Shown: one piece after another, positions 11,400 to 21,776 of the stretch
How positions within the stretch are numbered: the first letter of the stretch is position 1
How the letters are laid out: every line of letters begins with the position of its first letter
NCBI RefSeq assembly: GCF_024128855.1
Contig: NZ_JAMYDV010000006.1
Location: 62,001-126,000 of the forward strand
DNA from: Rhodovulum tesquicola
GTDB lineage: Bacteria > Pseudomonadota > Alphaproteobacteria > Rhodobacterales > Rhodobacteraceae
Reading direction: 5' to 3'
DNA: 64,000 nt
Made by a program: the position numbers and the translations under genes
Notes under the pieces: generated by a model
The model's input: only the letters and a program-made list of their open reading frames with translations
Told to the model about the DNA's origin: nothing
Database searches by the model: none

Positions 11400-11624
11400 T
11401 CAGGAAAAGATGTCGCGGAAGACGTAGTCGGGAATCCCCTCGCGCGTGATGCCGAGCCTGGCAAGCTGGGCGTCGGTGCAGGCGTTGAGATTGTGGATCT
11501 CGCGCATCCGCGCGCGGCGCAGGGTATAGGCGTTGAAGCCCTGCCCCAGCCCCGCGAAGAACAGGTCCAGCCGTTCGGACATGCCCGCGGGCACATATTT
11601 CACCGTCATGAAAGGCGTCGCCAT
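11400..11624 (-). CDS. small DUF1127 (YjiS-like) protein inside urease operon
   Basis: The roughly 74-residue basic protein ends with the arginine-rich DUF1127 helix: YTLRRARMREIHNLNACTDAQLARLGI followed by PDYVFRDIFS. Short DUF1127 proteins in alphaproteobacteria influence RNA turnover and phosphate or carbon metabolism; no urease role is known. The start at 11624 has GAGG six bases upstream; an ATG at 11636 in the same frame is possible. It lies between ureC and ureE in the same orientation, 146 bp after the ureC stop, so it may have its own promoter. Homology is moderate to strong, function unknown. Confidence 0.75.
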   Translation of the reverse strand: MATPFMTVKYVPAGMSERLDLFFAGLGQGFNAYTLRRARMREIHNLNACTDAQLARLGITREGIPDYVFRDIFS

Positions 11625-11770
11625 CGGAAACCTCATCGTATGTCACAAGAAGTTTCCCCCCTTGATGGTCAACATAGGGTTCACGGGGCGCCCTGCCCAA
11701 TGCCGACTGGACATTCCCGCCACCCGCATGCTGCATTGCAGCAAATTTGTGCATCTGTTCCATTTTTCCC

Positions 11771-13480
<1,710 letters not shown>

Positions 13481-13831
13481 CTAGGGTCTCCCGAGCGGGT
13501 TTTTCGGCCCGCGCCTGGCGAGCCGCGTGACATTGGATCGGGTGCGGCGGCGGATCGGGCGCACCATCTCTGCGGCGATCCCGGCAGGCGAGGCCCCGCG
13601 CGCGGCCGCCTGCCCGCCCTGCATCGCGGCGCGGGTGAAGGCCGCGGCCTTCTCGGTGAACATGCGCGTGGTCTCCTGCGGCGTGGTCGCCCAGAGCCCA
13701 CCCATGCCCAGCATGCGCATCGCGATGACCATCTGCGCCTCTTGCGCCATCAGCGCCATCTGCCAGCCGACGCGCCAGAACTCTATCATCGCGCCGGGCG
13801 TGGCGCTGACCCGGAAGGCAAAGGGGATCAT
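13481..13831 (-). CDS. uncharacterised small protein between ureB and ureC
   Basis: The 116-residue protein was not matched to a named family. It has an N-terminal amphipathic, Met/Ala-rich helix (around MIEFWRVGWQMALMAQEAQM), a middle resembling phasin-like helices (TTRMFTEKAAAFTRAAM) and a basic C-terminus rich in Arg/Pro. No signal peptide or clear membrane span is seen. Its stop abuts the ureC ATG directly, arguing for co-translation. The companion gene just upstream shows a similar hydrophobic helix, suggesting the two work together. Function unknown; phasin-like is only a structural impression. Confidence 0.65.
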   Translation of the reverse strand: MIPFAFRVSATPGAMIEFWRVGWQMALMAQEAQMVIAMRMLGMGGLWATTPQETTRMFTEKAAAFTRAAMQGGQAAARGASPAGIAAEMVRPIRRRTRSNVTRLARRGPKNPLGRP

Positions 13832-13865
13832 CGGCGCAACTCCGGGTCAGGCGGGCAAGGGTCGG

Positions 13866-14348
13866 TCATTCGCCGCCCCCCTCGGGTCCGCCGGGTTCGA
13901 CGGGCAGGCGGGGCGGGGGCGCGGGCTGGCGACGGGCCCGGCTGCGCGACGGGTCCGCGCCGGTTGCGGGCTTGCGCGGGGATGCGGCGGCGCGGGGACG
14001 GGCGGGCTTGGCCTTGGCCGGGGCGGCGGGCGTGATCCTTGCCACGGCGGCCGGGGGCGCGGATGTCTCGGCCGGGGGCGGGGCCGGCGGATCGGCGCGC
14101 GCCTCGGCCTCGGCGCCGCCGGCTTCGAGGTCGATATCGGTGGGCGCGTCGCCCTCGCCCAGCGCCCCGTCGGCGGTCAGCGGGTCGATGCCGCGCGCAC
14201 GCAGCAGCATGAACCAGGGGTTGGTCCGGATCAGGATGTCGGTCATCATCCGGAACGCCTGAAACTGCTGTTCCACCATCCAGTTGGAGAGCAGGAACGG
14301 GTTCGCCGCCATCTGGAAGGGGCTGGGCCGGGTCGGGTTGCATGTCAT
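13866..14348 (-). CDS. uncharacterised Ala/Pro-rich protein between ureB and ureC
   Basis: The 160-residue protein has a hydrophobic/amphipathic N-terminal third (MAANPFLLSNWMVEQQFQAF, then a Trp-Phe-rich helix) and a low-complexity tail rich in Ala, Pro, Lys and Arg from about residue 75 on. The reading frame was chosen over the +1-shifted frame (13828-14343) because its N-terminus is helix-like and its ATG has a GGAGG site 7 bases upstream. The low-complexity tail would look open in several frames, so the C-terminal half is less certain. Function unknown; it is co-oriented with the urease genes and with the similar-looking gene downstream. Confidence 0.55.
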   Translation of the reverse strand: MTCNPTRPSPFQMAANPFLLSNWMVEQQFQAFRMMTDILIRTNPWFMLLRARGIDPLTADGALGEGDAPTDIDLEAGGAEAEARADPPAPPPAETSAPPAAVARITPAAPAKAKPARPRAAASPRKPATGADPSRSRARRQPAPPPRLPVEPGGPEGGGE

Positions 14349-14375
14349 GGCATGTCCTCCTTGGGTCGGGACGGA

Positions 14376-14681
14376 TCAGAGATCGCCCATGACCTGCCCG
14401 TTGAAGCCGAAGACCCTGCGGGCCCCGGCGATGGGGATCAGCGCGACCTCGCGTTTCTGCCCGGGCTCGAAGCGGACGGCGGTGCCCGCGGCGATGTCCA
14501 GCCGCCTGCCGCGCGCCGCCGCCCGGTCGAAATCGAGCGCCGGGTTCGTCTCGGCGAAATGGTAATGGCTGCCGACCTGCACCGGGCGGTCGCCGGTATT
14601 CGCCACCATCAAGGTGATGGCCTCGCGGTCGGCGTTCAAGGTCAGGGTGCCGGTCGCGGGGAAAAGCTCTCCGGGGATCAT
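14376..14681 (-). CDS. ureB: urease subunit beta
   Basis: The 101-residue beta subunit opens with [16 protein letters not shown] and contains [18 protein letters not shown] and [15 protein letters not shown], all classic UreB landmarks. It packs with UreA and UreC into the (ABC)3 complex and helps form the flap over the active site. A GAGGAAAT ribosome site precedes the ATG at 14681. The longer open frame upstream overlaps ureJ in another frame and is not used. Two uncharacterised genes separate it from ureC, unlike the compact enterobacterial ureABC. Confidence 0.97.
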   Translation of the reverse strand: MIPGELFPATGTLTLNADREAITLMVANTGDRPVQVGSHYHFAETNPALDFDRAAARGRRLDIAAGTAVRFEPGQKREVALIPIAGARRVFGFNGQVMGDL

Positions 14682-14691
14682 GGGGATTTCC

Positions 14692-15267
14692 TCAGCCTGC
14701 AAGGACCAGAACCGCCCCGGCCCCGGCGACAAGGGCGCCGGAGGCGCGGGCGAGGATCGCGCCGCCGAACCGGGCCATCGCCCAGCCCGCCAGAACGCCC
14801 GCCCCGTGCAGGAGCGCGGTGGCCAGCGCGAAGCCGCCCAGATAGGCCAGCGCAGTCGCCCCGCCCATTTCCGCGCCATGGGCGTGGCCGTGGAACAGCG
14901 CAAGCGCGCCGACCACCGCCGCGCCTGCGGCGAGCGGCAGCCGGACGGCAAGAGCAACCAGCACGCCCAGCACCAGCACGGAGGCCAGGATCATCGGCTC
15001 GACCATCGGCAGCGGCAGACCCACCAGCGCCAGCGCAAATCCCAGCGTCATCGCGCCGACGAACGCGGCGGGCAGCGCCACGAGCGCGCGCCCGCCCAGC
15101 GTCACCGCCCAGAGGCCGACGGCCACCATGGCAAGGATGTGGTCGAGCCCGAAGACCGGATGGGTGAAGCCCGCCGCGAAGGATCCATGCGCGACCGGGT
15201 CGAGATGGGCCAGCGCGGGGCTGGCGGCCAGCAGCGCGGGCGCGAGGGCGAGGGCAAGGCGTTTCAT
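14692..15267 (-). CDS. ureJ: HupE/UreJ-family membrane protein
   Basis: The 191-residue protein has a signal-like first helix ([20 protein letters not shown]), then about five to six hydrophobic segments. The HupE/UreJ signature is present: [19 protein letters not shown] with His/Asp residues thought to bind Ni or Co, and [10 protein letters not shown]. Family members are secondary nickel/cobalt permeases, consistent with supplying nickel to urease. The ATG at 15267 has an AGGAGGT site. It stands immediately upstream of ureB. Confidence 0.88.
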   Translation of the reverse strand: MKRLALALAPALLAASPALAHLDPVAHGSFAAGFTHPVFGLDHILAMVAVGLWAVTLGGRALVALPAAFVGAMTLGFALALVGLPLPMVEPMILASVLVLGVLVALAVRLPLAAGAAVVGALALFHGHAHGAEMGGATALAYLGGFALATALLHGAGVLAGWAMARFGGAILARASGALVAGAGAVLVLAG

Positions 15268-15335
15268 GGGCGGACCTCCTGGAATGGCAAGACGGATCGG
15301 GACCGGCGCCGGGCCGGACGGGGATGCGGGCGGGG

Positions 15336-15623
15336 TCATAGGGCCTCCTTGCGCAGCTCGCGCCGGGCCTGAAGCGCCGAGGCGGGCGCCACCAGCAGCA
15401 TGATCTTCCACGCGTTGAAGCCGCGGGCGAAGGCGGTTTCGGCCTCCTCGACGCCGAGCAGGTCGAACCCCTGCGCGCCCAGCCAGACCGCCCCCGCCCC
15501 CAGCAGCAGCGCCGCGAGGATCGCCACGGGCACGGCCAGCCGCCCCGGCAGGCGCCGGACCAGAAGCTGGGGCACGACCCAGCCGATCAGCATGGAGGAC
15601 AGGATGAAGGCGACAAGGACCAT
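15336..15623 (-). CDS. small hydrophobic protein in urease operon, unknown function
   Basis: The 95-residue protein has two predicted membrane helices at about residues 3-20 and 30-50, then a soluble C-terminus with the hydrophobic stretch FNAWKIMLLVAPASAL and a basic end. No family is recognised. It lies four bases downstream of the ureA stop, so it is almost certainly co-transcribed and coupled to ureA. A membrane role linked to nickel or urea handling is possible but unsupported. Confidence 0.7.
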   Translation of the reverse strand: MVLVAFILSSMLIGWVVPQLLVRRLPGRLAVPVAILAALLLGAGAVWLGAQGFDLLGVEEAETAFARGFNAWKIMLLVAPASALQARRELRKEAL

Positions 15624-15627
15624 GGGG

Positions 15628-15930
<303 letters not shown>

Positions 15931-15931
15931 G

Positions 15932-16741
15932 TCAGGTCATCCATGATCTTGGCAGCGCATCGTCGGTCAGGTGCCCGAGCACCGGCACCAGCACCCGGCG
16001 CAGGGCGAAACTGTCGGGGGCCAGCAGGCGCAGGGCCAGCAGGTCGGCGCCGATCAGGCTAACCCCGCCGGTGGCGGGCATCAAGGCGCGCAGGGGCGCC
16101 AGATGCGCCTCGGCCTCGGGGGCGACAAGGATCAGGCTGGCCATTGCCCCCGCGCCGCCCGCCACGGCGGGCCGGGCCAGATGGTCGGCCAGATCGCCCT
16201 CGAAGCGCAGGGCGTCGAGATAAAGGGGCACGCCCGCGCGGCGGATCTCGATCCGGTCGCGGAACGAGACGGCGCGCAGCACCTCGCCCATCGCGGCGCG
16301 GCCGAAGACCAGCGGTTCGACCAGCAGAAGCCGGGCGCCGGGGGCCAGGTCGGCCACCAGCCGCCGGTCAAGCGCCGCGCTGTCGAACAGGATCGTCTCC
16401 TGCGGCAGCCAGTCCAGCCGGGCGCCCGCGGCAACGTTCAGCCGGTTGGTCACGCGGCCGCGTTCGCCGGGCTGGGCGCGATAGGCGCGTTCGGCGGCCT
16501 GTGTCGTCACCCGCAGATGGCTGCCCGGCTGCGCCTGAAGATCGGCCTCGAAGCGGTCGCCGCCGGTGATCCCGCCCGCGGTGTTCACGAGGATCGCATC
16601 CAGCGCGCCATCCCGCGGGCGCGGGAACAGCGCCTTGAACGCCCCGCTCTGGCGCAGCCCTGCGATGGCCGTGCCATGCAAGCCGGGCTTGGCCGAGAGC
16701 CGGACAAGGCCCTGCGCCCGCGGCTGCGCGCAGGCCGTCAT
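15932..16741 (-). CDS. ureD: urease accessory protein UreD
   Basis: The 269-residue UreD/UreH scaffold binds apo-urease and channels nickel from UreG/UreF. Family signatures include [25 protein letters not shown], which serves as the UreD core, [10 protein letters not shown] and [13 protein letters not shown]. The ATG at 16741 is the first of the family region; upstream in-frame sequence is dissimilar. It is the first gene of the urease operon and faces the urea transporter genes across a 431-bp divergent region. Confidence 0.95.
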   Translation of the reverse strand: MTACAQPRAQGLVRLSAKPGLHGTAIAGLRQSGAFKALFPRPRDGALDAILVNTAGGITGGDRFEADLQAQPGSHLRVTTQAAERAYRAQPGERGRVTNRLNVAAGARLDWLPQETILFDSAALDRRLVADLAPGARLLLVEPLVFGRAAMGEVLRAVSFRDRIEIRRAGVPLYLDALRFEGDLADHLARPAVAGGAGAMASLILVAPEAEAHLAPLRALMPATGGVSLIGADLLALRLLAPDSFALRRVLVPVLGHLTDDALPRSWMT

Positions 16742-17172
16742 CGCCGCCCTTTCCGTCGCAAGACAGGTAATCTGATTGCCCCCCGGACCGCCTTCACCTT
16801 GGCTTCTTGTTCCGCAGATCGCGGCGGACTGCACAGGTTTTCGCCGGAAACGAAGCGGGAAGCGCAGCTTTTCGCCGTACTATTGTGCGCTTTTGGGGAT
16901 TTTTGTTCGTTTGTTGTGCAAATATCCCGACGAAGCCGGAAATCGGATCGCCGCCACGTCCCTTGCGATTGCGCGCCTGCCGCAGCGCAGAAAAGCCTTG
17001 GGGCGCCCGTCACGACGTCATCCGTGGATCGGGGGGGGTGTGCGGCGACCTCGCGAACCGGGACATCGGCGGGGTCGGCGCACGGGTGCAATGAAAAAGC
17101 TGCGGGGCCTGGGGAGGGTGTTGCGCGCCATGCGCGCAGGCCAGCCGCAAACGCCCCGCGCGGAGGGAATCC
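16742..17172. other. divergent non-coding region between ureD and urtA
   Basis: These 431 bp separate the urease operon from the urea transporter and must hold both promoters. The stretch 16890-16930 is much more A/T-rich than its surroundings and contains an inverted repeat, gggatttttg (16896-16905) with caaatatccc (16919-16928). A short palindrome GCAC-gg-GTGC lies at about 17080-17089, resembling half-sites for NtrC but with the wrong spacing. The urtA ATG has a GGAGGGAATCC site. No credible coding sequence was found here. Confidence 0.6.
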
Positions 17173-18453
17173 ATGAAGAAGATCAAGACGTTTCTTGCCG
17201 GTGCCGTCGCCTTTTCGGCGCTGAGCCTGCCGGCCTGGGCACAGGACACGATCAAGGTGGGCGTGCTGCATTCGCTGTCGGGCACGATGGCGATTTCCGA
17301 GACCACGCTGAAGGACACCATGCTGATGCTCATCGACGAGCAGAACAAGAAGGGCGGCGTGCTGGGCAAGCAGCTTGAGGCGGTCGTGGTCGATCCGGCC
17401 TCGGACTGGCCGCTTTTCGCGGAGAAGGCGCGCGAATTGCTGACCGTGTCGAATGTGGACGTGATGTTCGGCTGCTGGACGTCGGTCAGCCGCAAGTCGG
17501 TCCTGCCGGTGATCGAGGAACTGAACGGGCTGCTGTTCTACCCGGTGCAGTATGAGGGCGAGGAAAGCTCGAAAAACGTGTTCTACACCGGCGCCGCGCC
17601 GAACCAGCAGGCGATCCCGGCGACCGACTATTTCCTCGAGGAACTGGGCGTCGAGAAATTCGCCCTGCTCGGCACCGACTATGTCTATCCGCGCACGACG
17701 AACAACATCCTGGAATCCTATCTGAAATCCAAGGGCATCGCCGAGTCGGACATCTTCGTGAACTACACCCCCTTCGGCCATTCCGACTGGTCCAAGATCG
17801 TCTCGGACGTGATCGCGCTGGGCGCGGACGGCAAGAAGGTGGGCGTGATCTCGACGATCAATGGCGACGCCAATATCGGCTTCTACAAGGAACTGGCGGC
17901 CAAGGGCGTTTCGGCCGACGACATTCCGGTGGTCGCCTTCTCGGTGGGCGAGGAGGAGCTTTCGGGCCTCGACACCTCGAACCTGGTGGGGCATCTGGCG
18001 GCCTGGAACTACTTCATGTCCGCCGACACGTCCGAGAACGCCACCTTCATCGAAGCCTGGCATGCCTTCATCGGCGACACCAACCGCGTGACCAATGACC
18101 CGATGGAAGCCCATTACATCGGCTTCAACATGTGGGTGAACGCGGTCGAACAGGCCGGGACCACCGATGTCGATGCCGTGCGCGAGGCGATGTGGGGACA
18201 GGAATTCCCCAACCTGACGGGCGGCATGGCCGTGATGGGCACCAACCATCACCTGTCCAAACCCGTGCTGATCGGCGAGATCCTGGCCGACGGGCAGTTC
18301 GACATCATCAGCCAGACCGAAGAGGTGCCGGGCGATGCCTGGACCGATTTCCTGCCGGAATCGGCGGTGCTGACCTCGGACTGGAAGGACCTGGGCTGCG
18401 GCATGTACAACACCGAGACCCAGTCCTGCGTGCAGATCAAGTCGAACTATTGA
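17173..18453 (+). CDS. urtA: urea ABC transporter, substrate-binding protein
   Basis: The 426-residue periplasmic protein has a signal peptide ending at PAWAQ. The mature sequence is characteristic of UrtA rather than amino-acid binding relatives: IKVGVLHSLSGTMAISETTL, FGCWTSVSRKSVLPVIEE, LLFYPVQYEGEE and FNMWVNAVEQAG. It captures urea for the UrtBCDE importer. Its placement divergent from urease supports the substrate. The gene is followed by a strong hairpin, so binding protein is probably made in excess over the membrane genes. Confidence 0.96.
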   Translation: MKKIKTFLAGAVAFSALSLPAWAQDTIKVGVLHSLSGTMAISETTLKDTMLMLIDEQNKKGGVLGKQLEAVVVDPASDWPLFAEKARELLTVSNVDVMFGCWTSVSRKSVLPVIEELNGLLFYPVQYEGEESSKNVFYTGAAPNQQAIPATDYFLEELGVEKFALLGTDYVYPRTTNNILESYLKSKGIAESDIFVNYTPFGHSDWSKIVSDVIALGADGKKVGVISTINGDANIGFYKELAAKGVSADDIPVVAFSVGEEELSGLDTSNLVGHLAAWNYFMSADTSENATFIEAWHAFIGDTNRVTNDPMEAHYIGFNMWVNAVEQAGTTDVDAVREAMWGQEFPNLTGGMAVMGTNHHLSKPVLIGEILADGQFDIISQTEEVPGDAWTDFLPESAVLTSDWKDLGCGMYNTETQSCVQIKSNY

Positions 18454-18460
18454 CGTGACC

Positions 18461-18485
18461 GGGGGGCGGGATGCCGCCCCCCTTT
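18461..18485 (+). terminator. hairpin between urtA and urtB (attenuator/partial terminator)
   Basis: A perfect 9-bp GC stem (ggggggcgg / ccgcccccc) with a 4-base loop gatg is followed by ttt. It lies 8 bp after the urtA stop. Such hairpins after a binding-protein gene often stabilise that mRNA end and lower downstream expression. Confidence 0.65.
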
Positions 18486-18503
18486 CCCGACAGGCTGACC
18501 GCC

Positions 18504-20477
18504 ATGCGCATCCTTCTTGCCGCCCTCACCTTCCTGTGTCTCGTCGCCACCGCCGGGGCACAGGACATCGCCGCCGATGGCCCGGCTGCCACGCCCTTGC
18601 AGAGCCTGCTGCAAGAGCATCGCGCGGCCATCGAGCAGGGCGCGCGCCGCGGCATCGGCCCGGCGATCGAGGCGCTGCGTGACAGCGGCCTGCCCGAAGC
18701 GCGTCTGATCCTCGAGAAATGGCAGGCGCGCGAGCTGTGGCTGCGCAAGGCGGACGGTCTGTTCTTCCTGGCCGAGCCGGCCGAGGGCGGCTATCGCCTG
18801 ACCGACCCGGCCACCGGCGAAGCGGCGGGCAGCGCCACCCGCGACGAGGTGATCCAGATCCGGCCCAATAGCGGCATCCGCGCCGTGCTGGCGGGCGCGC
18901 TGGTGCAGTTCCAGCTGACCGACCCGAATCCGGCCGTGCGCGCAGCGGCGCTGGACGCCATCGCGCGGCGGTCCGAGGCCGGGCATCTGGACGCCCTGCG
19001 CGCGGTGCTGGAGGACGAGCCCGACCCGCGGCTGAAGGCGCGCAAGGCGCGTCTGGAGCGGCTGCTGACGATTTCCTTCGACCCGGACCCGGATGCACGG
19101 ATCGCCGCCATCGAAGGCTTTGCGGGCGATATCGGCGTCGATGTGCGCGCCGCGCTGAACCCGCTGGTCGCGACCACCCGTGCGGTAGCGCCGGGCGAAC
19201 CGCCCGCGGGCGAGAACATCGCGCGCCGCCTGAGCCCCGGCAGCGAGGCGCTGCCGCGCGAGGCGGCCTATGCCATTCTGGTCGAGGCCGGGCTGGCCCC
19301 GCCCCGGATCGGCCGGCCCGGGATCCGCGCGGCCCTTGCCGCCCATGTCGAAGGCGGCCGGGTGGGCGGCGTGCCGGTGGCCGAGCTGAACAGCGATGCC
19401 GCGCGCGAGCGGGCCTATGCCGGGCTGGCCGCGGCGGGGCTGGTGCCCGCCCATGTCACCGAGGCCGGGATCGACGCGGCCCTTGCCGCGCACAGCTTCT
19501 ACGATCGCTATGCCGAAGCCGATCCGCGCGTGACCGAGGCCGCAAGCGCGGCGCTTTCCGCCATCGCGCTGATGGTCGGGGGCAACCAGATGGCCGATCT
19601 GGCGCTGGACGCGCTGTCGCTGGCCTCGATCTATTTCCTGGCGGCCATCGGGCTGGCGATCACCTTCGGCGTGATGCGCGTCATCAACATGGCCCATGGC
19701 GAGTTCATCATGATGGGCGCCTATACCGGCTATGTCGTCCAGCAATTCATCCCCGACTACACGATCTCGATCCTTGTCGCGCTGCCGCTGGCCTTTGCCA
19801 TCACCTTCGGCGCGGGCGTGGCGATGGAACGGCTGGTGATCCGCTGGCTCTACAACCGGCCGCTGGAAACGCTGCTGGCGACCTTCGGCATTTCCATCGC
19901 GTTGCAGCAACTGGCGAAGAACATCTTCGGCACGCAGGCCCGCCCGCTGACCTCGCCCGCCTGGCTGGACGGGTCGCTGGTCATCAACGATGTCGTCTCG
20001 ATCAGCTATATCCGCATCGCGATCTTCGTCCTTGCGCTGATGTTCCTCGGCCTGTTCCTGTTCATCATGCGCCGCACCCGTCTAGGGCTGGAGGTGCGCG
20101 CGGTCACGCAGAACCCGCGCATGGCGGCGTCCATGGGGATCAATCCCGACCGGATCAACATGCTGACCTTCGGGCTGGGCTCGGGCATCGCGGGTGTGGC
20201 GGGCGTGGCCATCGGGCTCTATGCCAAGGTAACGTCCGAACTCGGCCAGGACTACATCGTGCAAAGCTTCATGACGGTGGTCGTGGGCGGCGTCGGCAAT
20301 ATCTGGGGCACGCTGCTGGGCGCCACGCTGATCGGCTTCCTGCAAAAGGGGATCGAGTGGTTCAACCCCTCCAACACGCTGGCCGCGCAGACCTACATGA
20401 TCCTGTTCATCATCCTGTTCATCCAGTTCCGGCCGCGGGGGATCATCGCCCTGAAGGGCCGCGCCGCGGGGGATTGA
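18504..20477 (+). CDS. urtB: urea ABC transporter, permease UrtB
   Basis: The 657-residue protein has a signal-like N-terminus (RILLAALTFLCLVATAGAQ), a roughly 330-residue extracytoplasmic part typical of UrtB with HEAT-like repeats (AALDAIARR, DARIAAIEG), and a LivH-type permease domain from about residue 365. Permease landmarks include GLAITFGVMRVINMAHGEF and VVGGVGNIWGTLLGA. The start at 18504 precedes the signal sequence; an in-frame ATG at 18471 lies inside the attenuator hairpin and was rejected. It pairs with UrtC to form the urea channel. Confidence 0.93.
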   Translation: MRILLAALTFLCLVATAGAQDIAADGPAATPLQSLLQEHRAAIEQGARRGIGPAIEALRDSGLPEARLILEKWQARELWLRKADGLFFLAEPAEGGYRLTDPATGEAAGSATRDEVIQIRPNSGIRAVLAGALVQFQLTDPNPAVRAAALDAIARRSEAGHLDALRAVLEDEPDPRLKARKARLERLLTISFDPDPDARIAAIEGFAGDIGVDVRAALNPLVATTRAVAPGEPPAGENIARRLSPGSEALPREAAYAILVEAGLAPPRIGRPGIRAALAAHVEGGRVGGVPVAELNSDAARERAYAGLAAAGLVPAHVTEAGIDAALAAHSFYDRYAEADPRVTEAASAALSAIALMVGGNQMADLALDALSLASIYFLAAIGLAITFGVMRVINMAHGEFIMMGAYTGYVVQQFIPDYTISILVALPLAFAITFGAGVAMERLVIRWLYNRPLETLLATFGISIALQQLAKNIFGTQARPLTSPAWLDGSLVINDVVSISYIRIAIFVLALMFLGLFLFIMRRTRLGLEVRAVTQNPRMAASMGINPDRINMLTFGLGSGIAGVAGVAIGLYAKVTSELGQDYIVQSFMTVVVGGVGNIWGTLLGATLIGFLQKGIEWFNPSNTLAAQTYMILFIILFIQFRPRGIIALKGRAAGD

Positions 20478-20490
20478 GGAAATGCCCGTG

Positions 20491-20515
20491 CCTTCTTCTT
20501 GGTCCAAATACCCAG
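20491..20515 (-). repeat. copy of a dispersed extragenic motif (core GGNTATTT..CCA.GAAGAAG)
   Basis: Read on the minus strand the urtB-urtC gap shows a GGGTATTTGG core followed by ACCAAGAAGAAGG. It closely resembles the plus-strand element at 33919-33945. Similar A/T-flanked purine-rich motifs recur between genes in Rhodobacteraceae as I recall them. No function is known. Confidence 0.4.
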
Positions 20516-20543
20516 ATCCTGCCCGTGCAAGGGGAGCCGCCGC

Positions 20544-21776
20544 ATGAGACAGAGCTTTGTCGCGAAGAACCCCTCGGTGCTGGTCTTCCTCGCCTGCCTG
20601 GGGCTGTTCACGCTGGGCGTTTCGGTTCTGAGCGAAGGCATGGGGATCGGGCTGATCTCGACCAGTTTCGTCAAGACGCTGGGCAAGACGCTGTGCCTGT
20701 GCCTTGTCGCCATCGCGATGGATCTGGTCTGGGGCTATGCGGGCATCCTGTCGCTGGGCCATTTCGCCTTTTTCGGGCTGGGCGGCTACATGATCGGCAT
20801 GTGGCTGATGTATGCACGCACCGAGGGCATCGTCGCGGCCTCGCTTTCCAATGCCGAGATCCCGCCGACCCCCGACGAGCTGCGCAGCGCCATCGCCAAC
20901 CAGATCTTCGGCGTCGTGGGCAGTTCCGACTTTCCGGCGATCTGGGTCTTTGCCCATTCGCTGCCGCTGCAAATGGCGCTGGTGGTGCTGGTGCCGGGAC
21001 TGCTGGCGCTGGTCTTCGGCTGGCTCGCGTTCCGCTCGCGCGTGACGGGGGTTTACCTTTCGATCCTGACACAGGCGATGACGCTGGCACTGGCGCTGTA
21101 CCTGTTCCAGAACGACAGCGGCCTGCGCGGCAATAACGGGCTGTCGGGGCTGCAGAACATCCCCGGCGCCGAGGGCGTGCCGCAATCGGTGATCTCGGTC
21201 TGGTTTCTCTGGGCCTCGGCCGCCGCATTGGGGCTGGGCTATGTGATCGCGGCCTTCGTCGTGTCGGGCAAGTTCGGCAGCGTGATCCGCGGCATCCGCG
21301 ATGACGAGGCGCGGGTGCGGTTCCTGGGCTATTCGGTCGAGGGCTACAAGCTGTTCGTCTTTACCCTGACGGCCGTGATCGCGGGGATTGCAGGCGCGCT
21401 TTACTATCCGCAGGCGGGCATCATCAATCCCAAGGAAATCGCGCCCATCGCCTCGATCTACCTGGCGGTCTGGGTGGCGATCGGCGGGCGCGGGCGACTT
21501 TACGGGGCGGTGATCGGGGCGGCGCTGGTGTCGCTTCTGTCCACATGGTTCACCGGCGGGCGGGTACCCGATCTGCCGCTGGGCTTCTACACGATCAGCT
21601 GGGTGGATTGGTGGCAGGTGCTGCTGGGGCTGAGTTTCGTGCTGGTCACGCTGTTCGCGCCAAAGGGGATCGGCGGGCTGTTCGATCTGGTCGCGGGACG
21701 CCGCGCGCCCGACCGCCATGGCGCCGACCTGGGCCCCGATCCCGGCGCCCTGCGCGAGAAGGAGGCCGAGCGATGA
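20544..21776 (+). CDS. urtC: urea ABC transporter, permease UrtC
   Basis: The 410-residue LivM-type permease has about ten hydrophobic segments. Hallmarks are MDLVWGYAGILSLGHFAFFGLGGY near the N-terminus, the family loop GVVGSSDFPAIW and IRDDEARVRFLGYSVEGYKL before the last helices. The ATG at 20544 has an AAGGGGAGC site; an upstream in-frame codon at 20499 lies in the dispersed motif. Its 3' end overlaps urtD (ATGA). Confidence 0.94.
   Translation: MRQSFVAKNPSVLVFLACLGLFTLGVSVLSEGMGIGLISTSFVKTLGKTLCLCLVAIAMDLVWGYAGILSLGHFAFFGLGGYMIGMWLMYARTEGIVAASLSNAEIPPTPDELRSAIANQIFGVVGSSDFPAIWVFAHSLPLQMALVVLVPGLLALVFGWLAFRSRVTGVYLSILTQAMTLALALYLFQNDSGLRGNNGLSGLQNIPGAEGVPQSVISVWFLWASAAALGLGYVIAAFVVSGKFGSVIRGIRDDEARVRFLGYSVEGYKLFVFTLTAVIAGIAGALYYPQAGIINPKEIAPIASIYLAVWVAIGGRGRLYGAVIGAALVSLLSTWFTGGRVPDLPLGFYTISWVDWWQVLLGLSFVLVTLFAPKGIGGLFDLVAGRRAPDRHGADLGPDPGALREKEAER

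Noticed and set aside
13828-14343. alternative frame for the gene upstream of 13481
   Set aside because: The product begins with Pro/Asp-rich non-helical sequence and its ATG is further from the GGAGG site than the ATG at 14348.
17079-17090. NtrC-like site GCAC..GTGC before urtA
   Set aside because: The half-site spacing is too short for NtrC, and no -24/-12 promoter with correct spacing was found.
18471-18503. ATG at 18471 as the urtB start
   Set aside because: It lies inside the strong urtA-urtB hairpin; the ATG at 18504 directly precedes the signal peptide.
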